This document shows positions 10,540-21,960 of a DNA stretch of 64,000 nucleotides, piece by piece; the first letter of the stretch is position 1; the number at the start of each line of letters is the position of its first letter. Under the pieces are notes generated by a model, which worked only from the letters and a program-made list of their open reading frames with translations, was not told the origin of the DNA and did not search any database. This stretch comes from Athripsodes cinereus (lineage: Eukaryota > Arthropoda > Insecta > Trichoptera > Leptoceridae). Location of the stretch: positions 37,771,542-37,835,541 of the forward strand of contig OX388305.1 in assembly GCA_947579605.1 (NCBI GenBank), in the 5' to 3' direction. The translations under genes were made by a program, and so were the position numbers.

Positions 10540-11048
10540 ATTCAATGTTAGGTACGATTAGTATATTGATTTAATTACAATATACCCTCACATTACTAAG
10601 TGTAATCAGGGTCCAACAATATTATTACAATTGAGTTTATATGACAATACATCTATTATAAGACCATTTGTGGCAACTTCAATTCTTATGTAATAAAATA
10701 ACAGCAAGGGGAGATGAAAAAAAAATATGTAATTTACAGTCATGAACTATGAGAAGTTAATATTTTCTGTCAAAATTTTAAACGCCATGTCATTGAATTA
10801 GCCCGTTGTGACGTCGTTAGGCAATAAGTTGTATTGGTACGCATTTGATTTGAAGCACTGTCCGTAGCGTCTGAAGACGTCACACACCTATTCCGTCATG
10901 GGTGCACCTTTTTGTGGCGAAGTGCGAAAATTGCTATTTCAAATGGTGATGAAAGCCTAAAAATGCACATTTAAAAACAAAAAAAGCATCATAATATTTC
11001 TAATTTTTTGTACTACTTTTTGAGCTGAAATACTTTCTTTTGGTCCTG
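10540..11048. other. No gene recognised
   Basis: AT-rich DNA in intron 1 of the SLC16-like gene. A GC-richer patch at 10790-10930 (gacgtcgttaggc, gaagacgtcacac) could be an old transposon end, but no partner was found. Confidence 0.3.
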
Positions 11049-11250
11049 TATTCCTGTAAAAGGAAGGTGTTCGAAAAAATTAAGACATTTTACATCTTAA
11101 ATTCAGCGATGAGGCTTGCCACCCAAGCCTGAATGTCTTGGTTTTATATTGGCACGAAGAGGACAGTTTGCATGTTCCTTACATGCAGCTGATCTGCTGG
11201 CTACCCCAGTTGTGGGATATGCCGTGATGGTATAGATAGGAGAGATAGAT
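11049..11250 (+). mobile_element. Family-B retroposon, near full copy
   Basis: It reads cctgtaaaaggaaggtgttc, aagacattttacatcttaaa, ttggcacgaagaggacag, ctggctaccccagttgtggg and gatggtatagatag, nearly identical to 34735-34986. It ends in an ATAG-type tail. There is no ORF of note. Confidence 0.85.
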
Positions 11251-12390
11251 ACTTTTTTTTGTGTAAGTTCCCCATTAAGTTACAGATTTAAAAAAAAATA
11301 AGATATATTGGAAGCGACCTTGTGCATATGTTAGCGAAATAAAATGAAATAAAAATAATTAATATTTAATAGCATTGTTATTTGTAAGGCAATTAACTTA
11401 GCCATTACAAAAACAGATCATAATGTTCAAGTCAGGTAGTGGCACACACATGTACATAAAACAGACATACATGATTAATCACTTGCCTAATTTAATCTGT
11501 GTCTAATTATTTATTGATTTATTCTCTTTGCACATCATTATTATACAACAGTAAGAGAATAATGGTATTTTTAATGCAACTTCTGTAAAATCCTGATAAA
11601 CGGATATAGAAAACTTAATGAATCTAGCAGTAATACTTATATTATTTTACTTTGATATTATAAAGATAATAAATAAATATATTTTAGAGATTATTTAACA
11701 TTTTATTTCTCTATTGCCTTATATCGCGTCTGTTGTGGGTAGGTTTTGCACAATATTTTAGTTTTTTTCTACATTCACACAGCTAGTTCCTCACAAACAC
11801 GCAATCGAACAAAAATGAATATTCAAAAACGGAGTCATCTTATCTTTTACTCCCCTAATTCACAACAGATTGAAACAGAGGAATGGATATAAAGTTACGA
11901 CAACTTTGAAGTAATGTGTGTAATTTGCAGTAGACTATAGAGATTATATCTGGATACGTATGTAAATCCTAATGCGTATGACAATATATTGTCTAATTAC
12001 TTCAATTAATGAGCCATTAAAAAACATATGACAAATAATTATTATCATTCACTCTTTATATTAGACAATTAGTAAATTAAACACGCAGCATGAGAATCCA
12101 ATAAGACGCAACCATAACAGAGATAGACGAGGAGCAACAGTATATTGTTTCATAAATAACTTGTGTAGTTTATAGTGATGGTGTGCGATGAATGGAAACA
12201 ATCAAATATGTTTTTTTTAAGAAATATTTTACTGAAAACAGCTATTTATCATTTGTTGCTATTAGTTATTGACATCACAAATAGCAATACACATTGAAAC
12301 AATAAACAATAATTAAACAATTTAATAAAACGAAACAACAGCTTAAAAGTACATCTATTGCTCTGACTTAAGTAAAATACAATTATAATC
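11251..12390. other. No gene recognised (intron 1 of SLC16-like gene)
   Basis: AT-rich DNA without an ORF above 60 codons or a repeat that I could match elsewhere in the window. Confidence 0.4.
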
Positions 12391-12547
12391 ATGTATCGAA
12401 AAAACACAATTGGTTTTAGTTTTACTTAAATTTTTTATTGAATAGTGTCAAATTTGAGTTTGACAATGACTTTATAAGTCAAAACTAGGTCACAACTCAA
12501 TATTTTTTACGTAAAACTAAAACCAATTATGCTTTTTTTTTCATACA
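12391..12547. mobile_element. Short inverted-repeat element (MITE)
   Basis: Arms of about 35 bp: acacaattggttttagtttt near 12405 and its inverse ending near 12535, separated by about 85 bp. A related half copy lies at 14195-14300. No target duplication could be fixed, so the superfamily is open. Confidence 0.7.
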
Positions 12548-13872
12548 TAAACATGGAATTATACAAAATTAACAACATCGACTCAATAAATGAACAATCA
12601 TTATAATCATCACACTGTTTTTACCTTACGGAGTAGACGGAAAGGATCATGCTCAAAAATATGGATTTTTAAAATGAAAAGTTTTATTTTATGGTTTCTT
12701 ATTAGGATATTCGTTATCAGCGTATATTTATTAATATAAATTGACAATATTTATTCATATTCCTCACACATGCATGTTACCCATTATAAATAATAATTTT
12801 AACTAGTTTTTGATTGAACCACAATAACAAATTGTTTCAAGTCTGAGGTTTTTCATTAAGTCGGGGTTAACTTATGACGTGTTTACTAAGTCAAGTTTAA
12901 ATAAATAGATATTCATTGTGAGTACGGCTGTAGCAATATACAATTGTGCTATCATCAAAAACATCAACAATCACACAATACACACACAGTAACAAATTGT
13001 ACTAACGATTATATTATAATTCTGAGAAATCGAGACCATATTAAAGCGTTTAACATACTTTGTAAGTTAAGGTAAAGGAAATATTATGTTCTTTTAATCT
13101 CCAGTATCGTTCGCTTGCTCAGTCCAATGAATGTCTTTTAGGCAAATTAATTTCAATTAATTCAATTCTCGGAAAATTAGCGCAACGAACAATAATACAG
13201 ATGGATGGATGGATGCTATCTTTATTAATTTGTTTATTTTGTATTTATAAACACGGTATTTGATATGTACTACAAACAGTTATATGAATCAAGTGTTTGT
13301 CATTTATACAAAATTGTGATTTAAGTAGCTCAAAGCATTCTTAATATTCAGTAAGTTAAATATTATAAAAATCTAGCTCGAAGATTACCTAAGTAGACAG
13401 CTCTCTGCTTTTGCAATTCACATGATCTCAGGTTAAATTCCCAGTTGAGCAACGAGTTTTTAGTAAAAAAATTCCTGCTTAAGGCTGCTATTTCATCTTT
13501 GTACAAAATGATTGATCATTTAGTAGCAATAGTTTCAAAAACATATTCATTAACATTCAAACTCCTTCTATGACACTTATTTTGACGATTTGACATCATT
13601 CTTAAATTACTATTACTAGACCATCATGACATTTTTCACCAGAAGAATAGCGAGAAGACCAACCATTTAAATCCTTATAAATGCTATCTGTGCCTTACAA
13701 GAACAATCTCATATAATTTTATGGACATTTTAGCAAAATTAATTTGTATGGAATTTTGATTTGAATCGTCCTCAATCATTTTTAATAGTTAGTATAAAAT
13801 TGATTGTATGTGGAGTTAGTTGAGATTCCACTTATGCAATTTGATATTATATTTATTTATAGGTTATGTTAC
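12548..13872. other. No gene recognised (intron 1 of SLC16-like gene)
   Basis: AT-rich. A repeat edge at 12840-12905 (gaggtttttcattaagtc, ttaacttatgacgtg) resembles 27363-27440. Short (atgg)n at 13200-13214. No coding signal. Confidence 0.4.
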
Positions 13873-14101
13873 CTTTCTTCTGCCTGGTGTCATCGGGTAG
13901 TGGTGGTAACAAGGGCAGTTCTGTCCCCTCTTCCATGATGCCTCCCCCACCCTCCTCCTGCTCCACTCCTCCTACTGCGGTGACCATCTTATCTGTGTCC
14001 ATTGCACCTGCTGCCGCTGCTGATAATACTTTTCCCTGAGATGGTGACTCTGTAGAGGACGCCTCCTGTATGGCGCCCAGGGAGGACCTTGCGTCCGTCA
14101 T
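13873..14101 (-). CDS. SLC16-like monocarboxylate transporter, first coding exon (initiator Met)
   Basis: This exon encodes the cytoplasmic N-terminus of the transporter: MTDARSSLGAIQEASS, then Ala- and Gly-rich low-complexity sequence, then LPLLPPLPDDTRQKK. The start is supported by CCCGCCATGA, by an in-frame path into the next exon (final G plus TT gives Val) and by acceptor TTTCTTTTGTTTCCAG ending at 14117, which leaves 15 bases of 5' UTR (14116-14102). The donor is GTAACA at 13872. At least one upstream non-coding exon must exist and was not located. Acidic, disordered N-terminal tails before the first helix are common in this family. Together the four exons give about 200 residues. Expression and substrate are unknown. 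Confidence 0.85.
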
Positions 14102-14194
14102 GGCGGGAGGGGGTTACTGGAAACAAAAGAAAAAAAATAATTAAGGCAACTTTATTTATTGAGTCGACGTTTATTTTTTAAAACTCTATGTTTA

Positions 14195-14300
14195 TATATG
14201 AAAGAAAACACAATTGGTTTTAGTTTAACTTAATATTTAAATATACAATAACATGGTTTCGACGTATAAAGTCATTGTCAAACCAATGTAATTACATACC
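14195..14300. repeat. Half copy of the 12391-12547 MITE
   Basis: It contains acacaattggttttagttt and ataaagtcattgtcaaac, matching one arm and the interior of the MITE 1.8 kb away. The second arm is missing. Confidence 0.55.
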
Positions 14301-14684
14301 ATGTTGTTGCTTAAATACTATGTCTTCGCATAGACATTTTATTTATGTTATAACTGTATGTTTGTAAGAGAAGATAAAAATAAAAATAAAATAAACAACA
14401 TGTTCTTAAAAATATGATATTATACAATGCAAGTTTTATTTTGGGAAAGATTGAGATATACAGTTGGTTTTACATATGAAAGAGATAATATTGGGTATTT
14501 TAATTTTAAGCAATAAATTATAGATTTCAGTAGAAATGGAAGTTATGTAATAATATGTATTGATTAACAGCTCTCTATAAACCAAAAATGGTTTAGACAG
14601 GGCAATTATTTTTACGAATTCACTATCTCTGGTACGACTTCTTGCCTCTGGCTCATCTGATGACAACTGTATTATCCTGGATGT
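14301..14684. other. No gene recognised
   Basis: AT-rich sequence; the 76-codon minus frame at 14436-14666 has no recognisable domain. Confidence 0.35.
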
Positions 14685-14880
14685 AAGGAAGAAACTTTAT
14701 GACCAGGTGCTAAGGCCCATTGTGGTATCACGCCCAATGAAGACGTGGATGCATTGGCAAAGGAGGTCACCAGGAATGGTTTAATGTCTGATAATTTTGA
14801 ACTCTCCCTGAGTGATGTTAAACATATTGCCTTTTTCAGGGCTATGTGTGAAAGGAACAACTATTTTAAGTCTATATTGA
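14685..14880 (+). pseudogene. LINE RNase H domain fragment
   Basis: One frame reads AHCGITPNEDVDALAKEV, then TRNGL and further residues to a stop near 14880. HCGI..NE.VD.LAKE is the C-terminal motif of the RNase H domain in I/jockey-type LINEs and R1-like relatives. The preceding part needs a frame change. Confidence 0.7.
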
Positions 14881-15360
14881 TCTTACTGTAAGATATAATA
14901 TTTTGATGCTTTTTTGGAAAACAATTTTGATTGATTTGTTTTTATAAGTAGGTAAATATGTTTTAATTTTTAATGAATGTTTTAATATAGACTTGTTTGC
15001 CTTTCAAAAACGTAATAAATAAATAACAAATTCCGAGAATATATGAGAAGAACATTGACACAATAATTATAGTTGAAACATACTAATATTACATTTAATT
15101 GAATATATGTCTACATAATATGTAGGGTTGGAAAATATTTACACAAAGTATATTGATTTCAAATAAACTGATATGTGAACATAAAAGCGTTTTATGTCCA
15201 TTTTGATGGCATAATCACATACGTTGCAAATATAACATAATATTTATAATATCCACAGATAAAAAAAGCAAATTTTTTGTCAAAGAAAAACAACGCTAAT
15301 TCAAAATACTGATCGTTCTAAAAAAATACCGGGATTCAATCCGCTACATAAGCCATAATA
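14881..15360. other. No gene recognised
   Basis: AT-rich, ending in a short (ata)n run at 15356-15372. Confidence 0.4.
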
Positions 15361-15428
15361 ATAATAATAATAAAAATTATTTAAATTTTATTGTTAATCT
15401 TATATTGAGTTCGACGGTAGCCTGGAGG

Positions 15429-17299
15429 CAGTGGCGTGCCTTCCATACATGCAAAAAAGCAAAGCATGCCCAAGGAATAAATCTATAATAATATTATTAT
15501 AGATAATTATTATCGAAAGAAGTTTCTAAAAAAACGACGAAGTAAGTTTAAATTGATCTAAATTCACCGCCAAACGATAGCTAATCTTTTGCGAACTTCA
15601 GGTCAATAGCTAACATAGACAAATTTATGTGACCTCTAATGCACCCATAAAGCAAATTAACCTTGATTTAAATTTCGCGCAAAATGTCCGCAAACCTTTG
15701 CAAACTTCAGTTCAATGGTTACCATAGATACATTAGTAGGTATGACTCCCAAAAATAGTTCTGTTTCGTTGCATCATATGGAGCTTCTATGTTCTCTGTC
15801 ATACGCAGGGATGATAATATTATTTTCAACACAAATACAAGTCTACATGCATGTGTAGTGGTACAATATAATATATGGAGTCTAGAAGCTTGCTTTTCGG
15901 AAAGGTTTGTATGTATTAGTGCATACTGCATAAGACAGTAATATTATATTTTATTATGTGTATTGGGCTTCGGTTGTGTCATTTTTAATAAATTATTTTT
16001 GATGAATTGAAGTTGTTCATTTTGTAAATTTGTCTAATAGCGGTAAAATGAAAGGTGTTTATTGAGATACCACATTCATGTTAACGCGATATAATATTGA
16101 GTTTATTGAGGTTCAATTTCATTCAATTAGAGGATGCAGATGAAAATCTTGATACTTTTTATATATTTGTCATTACTTCAAAATGTATTTATATCTTACT
16201 TACGTAGGTGTTGTCATTAGTTGTAATATTATTTAATATTTTCATAACTCAATTTATTTCTTTAATTCTTTTTATATGTGATGTTTAATCAATAAGCAGA
16301 ATTTCTTATAAAATCAAAGATATACTCTAAAATATTTTATTCGTTCTAGTGACTGCACAAAAAATTAACATAATTATTATTATTAATTTTATTTCAACAC
16401 AGACACAAAAAAATCCATGTATCTCTAAATGTATTGTTTTTTTTTTGGGTTTTAATTTATTTTCAAATTTGCATCTGATTGTTGATATTTTTTTTATATA
16501 TAAGTTTACTATAAATTAGACTTTTTTTAGATAGTATTATTTTCCAATTAAAATTAATTGGAAAATAATAGTATCTAAAAAAAAATTAAGAAATGTTATT
16601 TTTTTTTCTTAACATATTATTGATATTTAATAAAAATTGATAACTTGAAGTTAACAATTATAAATGTGTGTGGTGTATAATTTTATGATTATAATTATGA
16701 TACTATTCCACTTTATTGCTTAGAAATACTGTAACAATCTCTAGATATTTTTCTCTAATCCAAACATTTGTAAAATTGTATGTGTTTCGGATAGTAGAAG
16801 TTTAAAATTTATAATGAAAAATAGTATTTAGTACCATAATTAACTCGATTGCGGGTGCCTTGCCTTATGGAAAGAAGGTATTCAGTTTCAAAAGATTTGG
16901 TAAATTTAGAGATGCTTTTGATTATATTCAATAGTTATACTTGTTATTTGATTTTTTTTACAATAAGAATTTCTTAACAAATGGTCTTTCACCCTTTATA
17001 GCTCTTCTTTGGAGTAGGTATAGGGTAGAAATAAGCCTCCCCCGTTCAACGTGATTCTGCGCAAATTGAGTAACTTTTTTTCATATAATGATATTTATAT
17101 TGTTCAAATGTTGGTGTCATGAAAACGGTAGGTATATTGTAAAAGAGGGTCATCCAAACTATCTGGATGATTGTGGACAGAAAGTAGGTTTTGGCCAACA
17201 ATTGGTTTCTAACATAGGTAGGTACATATTATAATAAATTCTACCTACTGCACCTACACAAACCGCATGCCCTATACCAAAAGTCTAGTCCCGCCACTG
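15429..17299. mobile_element. hAT-like DNA transposon with 8-bp target duplication
   Basis: It starts cagtggcgtgccttcc and ends tcccgccactg, flanked on both sides by cctggagg (15421-15428 and 17300-17307). CAGTGGCG ends with an 8-bp duplication are typical of hAT elements. The 1,871-bp interior is AT-rich and lacks a recognisable transposase, so the element is non-autonomous or decayed. It contains a LINE-end scrap near 16985-17060 (aagcctcccccgttca) and a hairpin at 16523-16586. The left end matches the 206-bp MITE at 42606-42811. Confidence 0.88.
16523..16586. repeat. Near-perfect hairpin, about 30-bp arms
   Basis: Arms tagtattattttccaatta and taattggaaaataatagta are separated by a few bases and differ at about one position. 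It lies inside the hAT-like element. Confidence 0.8.
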
Positions 17300-17540
17300 C
17301 CTGGAGGTAGAGTCTCGGCCTCGTGCACATGAGGTCTGGGGTTCGATCCTAGGTGCCGGCAAACTCCCCTTTCACGACACAAGCTTTTAGCTTACTGTGA
17401 AAGGTGTATAAGGTTGTATTTGGGTTTATAACAAAACCCAGATATATCTTTTTAAAAAAAAAAAAAAAAAATTGCGTTCAAAATGTAGAATCTAATATTG
17501 TTTTGTTAAATAAATGAGATATGAGATAATAATAATGTCT

Positions 17541-17934
17541 TACACTCGTTGAAGTGTATTATTGAGAGAGTGAATGGAATTGTGTTTCTTGCCGTCGGTG
17601 CCATCCAAGGTGACTGTGAAGGCTGATCCTGGACAGGCACACATAAGCAATAGTCCATTCTTAATAGAACAGGGGATGGTAGATGTGTAGACCATATGCA
17701 CCAAAGGGGTTTATCCTCTAGTCTTGAGCGTGAATGCGGTTCACAATGCCAGACAATGAACCATACAATGGAATGTCTTCTGAATGGCTTTAAGTTTGGT
17801 TGAGCAGACCTATATAAGGTGACGACTGATGCAGTTAACTAGCTGAGAAGTTTATCATTGAATATATAAACAATTAGCTCTTTAATACCAAACTGGGTGC
17901 CCGATGTTGTGGCCAATTTAGTTAGCTCGTTATT
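17541..17934. other. No gene recognised
   Basis: Moderately GC-rich stretch (17570-17830) with no open frame that I can assign; possibly an old repeat. Confidence 0.3.
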
Positions 17935-18480
17935 CAATTCAAATTCAAATACAAAATTTATTTGTTCAACATTTATACAATATACTACACAAAAAAATCA
18001 TAGAAAAAACAACATCAATACGATTATATTATCAAGGTGCAGCGAACTAGTAAGATACTGTGTCTCGCCGCACGGTACCCTAAACAGTTATTCACAAACA
18101 CTTTCGTAGACACTTCACATAAACACGTTGATAAAAAATTTCGTCACACAAGCACTTTCATAATCTCTTCAACCCTGTCACGACCCATACCATGTAACCA
18201 TTAGAAGACCATCCTTTTGAAGGAGTCCCTCTCATAATTAAACTTTATTCTGAGATCTAGACAATTATAAATTCTGGGTGATAAGAACAAGGCACTTTGC
18301 TTTGATTGATTGATTCTTTTAAGGAGCTGTCTTCTTTCACCAACCTTGATTAAAACCTCTTCGTTTTGACGTGTTCCGACCAAAGGATTTGTAGTGTAGG
18401 CAGATAGATAAACGTTCCTTGACATAATACAGTTTCTCTTTGACAAACAGATATGTACATCTGAGTAAGAGTAGGGTTTT
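17935..18480 (-). pseudogene. CR1/jockey-like LINE C-terminal fragment
   Basis: The minus frame 18446-18201 includes SALFLSPRIYNCLDLRIKF and RDSFKRMVF, and continues as WLHGMG. The pattern of aromatic-Y-N-x-L followed by FKR...WL is the very end of CR1-type ORF2. A 3' UTR runs down to attcaaattcaaatacaaa at 17935. Confidence 0.6.
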
Positions 18481-19769
18481 ACTATTAATTAATAAAATAA
18501 CATATAAATGTAACTACTACAATACTAATAATGATACTATATACAGTATAAATATAGCTACATATCATTTAGCGTAACACGCATAACTATCTGTAATTTA
18601 GGCATTCTAGTTCAACTTGTTGTAGATGTTTACTGAGAACCAATTAACAAGCAGACCCACCTCCCAACAACAACAACAACAACATACATACATAATATAA
18701 TATGTAGTCCACTGATAGTTAAATTAGCCATTTAACTAAATACCTAGCCAGTTAATTAAATGCCCAAAAATGTATCAGCCAAATTGTTTAATGCAATATT
18801 CAATTTATATTTATTTATATAATTCGAGGGTATACAACCAAAATGCACTGAGTCATTTTAGTTTTGAGATGAGTTAATGACAGTTTATTGAAAAAAAAAA
18901 ATTGTTTAGATAAATGCGAATTCGCCGTGTATTATTTGAACTTTAATTAAGATGATATTGGTAAATGACTTTTAGGCTTAGCAAACAAATACAAACTTAG
19001 GAAAAATGTTAGTTACTTCAATAGTTTTTGACAACTTTTGAAGCACTTGTCTGACTTAGTGCGTTTTGGTTGCATACCCTTGATATTTTTTATATTTATT
19101 TTCATCGTCCGAAGGCCCTTACTATGTAGGGACTTGGACTTGTCATACATGTAATATTCACAAAATTATACATTTTAAAAATAGAATACCTAGTACATAA
19201 TATAATTCAAGTTAAATAAATTTGAAATTTCTGTATTTTTGTAGTAGGGAATGTAAGGGGTCCATTAAACGACGTCCAATAAATCATCAAATGGCTCGGC
19301 ATTCAAGTGAATGTCACTATCTTAACTATCTGCCTAGCAGTCTACTTAAACAACCAATTCAACTATTGAGCCATGACATATATACACCATTCACTTGATA
19401 CAATGATTATGACATAGAGGACATCATGCACACACGCATATATCATGCACGTATAATAAAAAATATGTACTGGTTTGGAAAAAACCAATAAAGTAAAAAA
19501 AAACTGCATTATCATAAAAAACACATTACACTATCACAAATTTTTCTGAGTACTTTGGAACAGTAAAATATAACCAGATCATAAAAAAATATGATGAATT
19601 ATTTTTTTCTTCTTTCTTTTTTTCTGGCAAGGCATCCGACATCGAGTAAGTTTTGATATATGATGAATTCAACTTATAAGTTGTAACAAAAATAAAAATA
19701 AAATTATAATTTTATTTTTATTTCGAAATAAACAAGCAAATCTTTGGGGAATGTCATTTTATAAAATAA
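18481..19769. other. No gene recognised
   Basis: AT-rich, with (caa)n at 18668-18682 and scattered polypurine runs. No coding frame or matched repeat. The phrase gtccgaaggcccttactatg at 19106 is isolated. Confidence 0.4.
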
Positions 19770-20050
19770 TATCTATCTATCTATCTATTCCCTCATGCCG
19801 TATCCCAAGTGGGGTAGGCAGAGAGAACGGAACGCCATATAGATCTGTCCTTACATACTTCTTTTGCTTCTGCTACAGTCATAATTTCTCATGCACACAC
19901 GTAGAACATCTAAAAACTTTCCATCCATTATCTTAATAATTTCATTTGTCTTTCTTAACATCCCTCCTCTCACTTTCAACACCCCTAACCGCCATCCTGG
20001 ACTCCTCTTTGTGCCATTCACCCACTTTGATGCAGCATAATAAAAAACAT
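19770..20050 (-). pseudogene. LINE C-terminal fragment (ATAG-tail family)
   Basis: On the minus strand the end reads CMRNYDCSRSKRS and, after a frameshift, the Leu-Pro-His equivalent of SAYPTWDTA, closing with (atag)n at 19770-19790. A middle segment has been replaced or heavily diverged. Confidence 0.7.
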
Positions 20051-20454
20051 TCAAATAAAGTAAAACAGTGTTTTGTGATACCTACTTTAATTTTACTATT
20101 TTATAATTTTCATAAAATGGCTAAATATGAATAATATTTATAATTGAAATTCTAGAAAATTAAGATTATATCTTCAGGAAAAACACTTCCTTGAGACCTT
20201 AGGGGGTTAATAAACTTACCAGAAAATATTTTGAGATTAGCTAAAAGACATTGTCAACTAACTAGAAATAAACACTCCAGTCACACAAATTACACCAGCA
20301 TTAATAAAGTTTAAATTACCATGTCTAATGTGTTTTTGCTGTACCGAGAAATAAGTATGTTAATGTAAATCAGGACTTCCCAATCAGGGGGGCGTAGAGA
20401 TGGTGAAGTACGTTTTGAAAAAAAAAACAAATTATGGGTGGTATTTCTTTATTA

Positions 20455-20610
20455 CTATTACTTCAGTACCGTCATCCCAGAAGTGGGGTAGCCAACAGAC
20501 CAGCTGCTTGTAATGAATATACAAGTTGTCCTCTCTGTGCCAACAAAAAAATTAAGATATTTAAAATGGGTGCCAACCTAATTGATGAATTTTAAGATGA
20601 AAAATGTCTT
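20455..20610 (-). mobile_element. Family-B retroposon copy
   Basis: It contains gtcatcccagaagtggggta, gtcctctctgtgccaac and gatgaattttaagatg, the reverse of the 34735 copy. Confidence 0.7.
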
Positions 20611-21050
20611 TATTTTTTAACATTTGCCTTTAAACTAAACACTGGACACTAAAAAAATTTATAGACCAATTATTTGTTGGGTGCTGTGTGGAAATGAATA
20701 ATGTGTATATTAAAAGAATCATATTCATTGATTCTGTTGGTCACTGTTTTCACATGACAACTGTTTGTACTTGTATAAAGTTGATTGTCATTAAAATGAT
20801 GTGCGAATTTTATAATGAATAAATAAAATTCATGAAAATATATATTAATTGATCTTACATTGCTTTAAGTTGTTTTATATTCCATAAATGATTAATTATT
20901 TTAGATTTCTGTATTATGTCATGCATATTTTATTGGTAAAAGCACATAACACTGCGTTATATTAATTATGTTTTACTCAAGGGTTGCGGTCAAACCTGGC
21001 AACATAATTTTCAGTTTATATTATTATATTCGTGATGAGCTGAAGCGCCC
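20611..21050. other. No gene recognised
   Basis: AT-rich DNA, no match found in the window. Confidence 0.35.
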
Positions 21051-21193
21051 GCCTACATTATGATTGTGACGCCGTCCCTCTCTGTACCCGGTGTCTGTTT
21101 ATGCGGACGACGGTAAGTGTGAGTGGGATAGCAGCATTGTTACTTTAATGTGCATAATCTGTAAGTGTTATAAAATAAGTTATAAAATAAGTT

Positions 21194-21748
21194 CTTTTGT
21201 TCTTTTGTTTCAGTCACTACATACCTGCAACAGTGATTCATAACCATCGGCCTCCACACCTTCTGACAAGATCAACAATTAATTATCTATAAAATTTATA
21301 TTTTTTACAATTTACTAATTAGTTTACTATTGTATAGACTCATTTTAATTTTAAAGATTATATTTCATATAAAAACATAACATTATATCAAGCTGATTCA
21401 TATTTTATGTATACTAACTTTCAGAGAAAGGCTACCTCTTAAAAAAATAATGCTCATCTCTGATATGGGTTTTTGTGGTTTCCCCAATATCGTTAAAAGG
21501 CAAATGCTGGAGATGTTTTTCTTAAAATCTGTCCACAACGGTACTCTATTTTAATTGTTTGTTACCACTGTCTTAACCACCACTTTTGTTTTGCTATCCA
21601 ATAACATTCTATATATATTCGTTACCAACCTGTAATTTCTTTACTTTTCGCCAGCCTGATGATGAGAGCGGAAGCTCTTGAAAGCCGGCTCGCATTCAAT
21701 AAAAAGTCACCGTGGATATACTACAAATAAGTGTTTTATTTAAATTAA
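21194..21748 (+). mobile_element. Penelope-like or retrozyme-type retroposon insertion
   Basis: This 555-bp insertion is bordered by ttataaaataagtt, present twice overlapping at 21168-21193 and once at 21749-21762, a 14-bp target duplication. Near its 3' end lies a hammerhead-ribozyme fold. Penelope-like elements are known to carry hammerheads near their termini. Part of the interior (21440-21530) is shared in reverse with 39985-40060. No reverse transcriptase or GIY-YIG endonuclease is present, so the copy is non-autonomous or truncated. Confidence 0.65.
21643..21707 (+). ncRNA. Hammerhead ribozyme, type I layout
   Basis: Core CTGATGA (21656-21662) is followed by a 6-bp stem II (21664-21669 with 21674-21679, GGAA loop), then GAAA (21680-21683), a short stem III (ag/ct around ccgg) and the predicted cleavage triplet CTC ending at 21691. 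Stem I pairs gc (21654-21655) with gc (21692-21693) and, after an internal loop, acttttc-side bases 21643-21648 with aaaagt (21702-21707). One unpaired U (21663) lies between core and stem II. Self-cleavage activity is inferred, not shown. Confidence 0.7.
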
Positions 21749-21960
21749 TTATAAAATAAGTTTGTATACTGGCGGGTGCTATAGTTTTATATTGCTGCAT
21801 TGCATAGTTACGTGAATGTGTGTGTGTGATAAGTAAATGTGACAGCGTTTGAAATAATTGTTGTATTGCATCGAACTATTTACAATTTTTTTGTATATGT
21901 TTAATGGCCTTGTGCCGTATATGTTTTTATAAATAAATAAATAAATTTATAATCTGGAGA

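Larger units (their letters stand above)
15413..17471 (+). mobile_element. tRNA-derived SINE (SINE-2), split by a hAT element
   Basis: The 5' end gacggtagcctggagg (15413-15428) continues at 17300 with cctggaggtagagtctcgg, box B ggttcgatcct near 17340, a unique body and a poly(A) run at 17455-17471. Boxes A and B of a tRNA promoter are visible, so it would have been transcribed by RNA polymerase III. A second copy is at 51966-52115 (-). Confidence 0.88.
15361..17540 (+). mobile_element. LINE 3' tail interrupted by a SINE that carries a hAT element
   Basis: The left part (15380-15412, ttgttaatcttatattgag) and the right part (17472-17540, ttgttttgttaaataaatga) together equal the uninterrupted tail at 48450-48545. 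The inserted SINE is flanked by ttgagttc (15405-15412) and ttgcgttc (17472-17479), an 8-bp duplication with one change. Confidence 0.85.
21051..21960 (+). mobile_element. LINE 3' end interrupted by a ribozyme-bearing retroposon
   Basis: The flanks (21051-21193 and 21749-21960) match the reverse of 33890-34114 and, for the last 200 bp, 63750-63958. The tail reads ggccttgtgccgtatatgtt then (aaat)n. The 33890-34114 copy is continuous across the junction and so acts as the empty site. Confidence 0.85.

Noticed and set aside
13853..13872. Reading the first SLC16-like exon through to codon 82
   Set aside because: The extra codons after QKK run into intron sequence; the donor GTAACA at 13872 and the phase match with exon 2 are better supported.
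17300..17360. Functional tRNA gene
   Set aside because: The same reasoning applies: tRNA-like head followed by a shared body and poly(A), repeated at 51966-52115.
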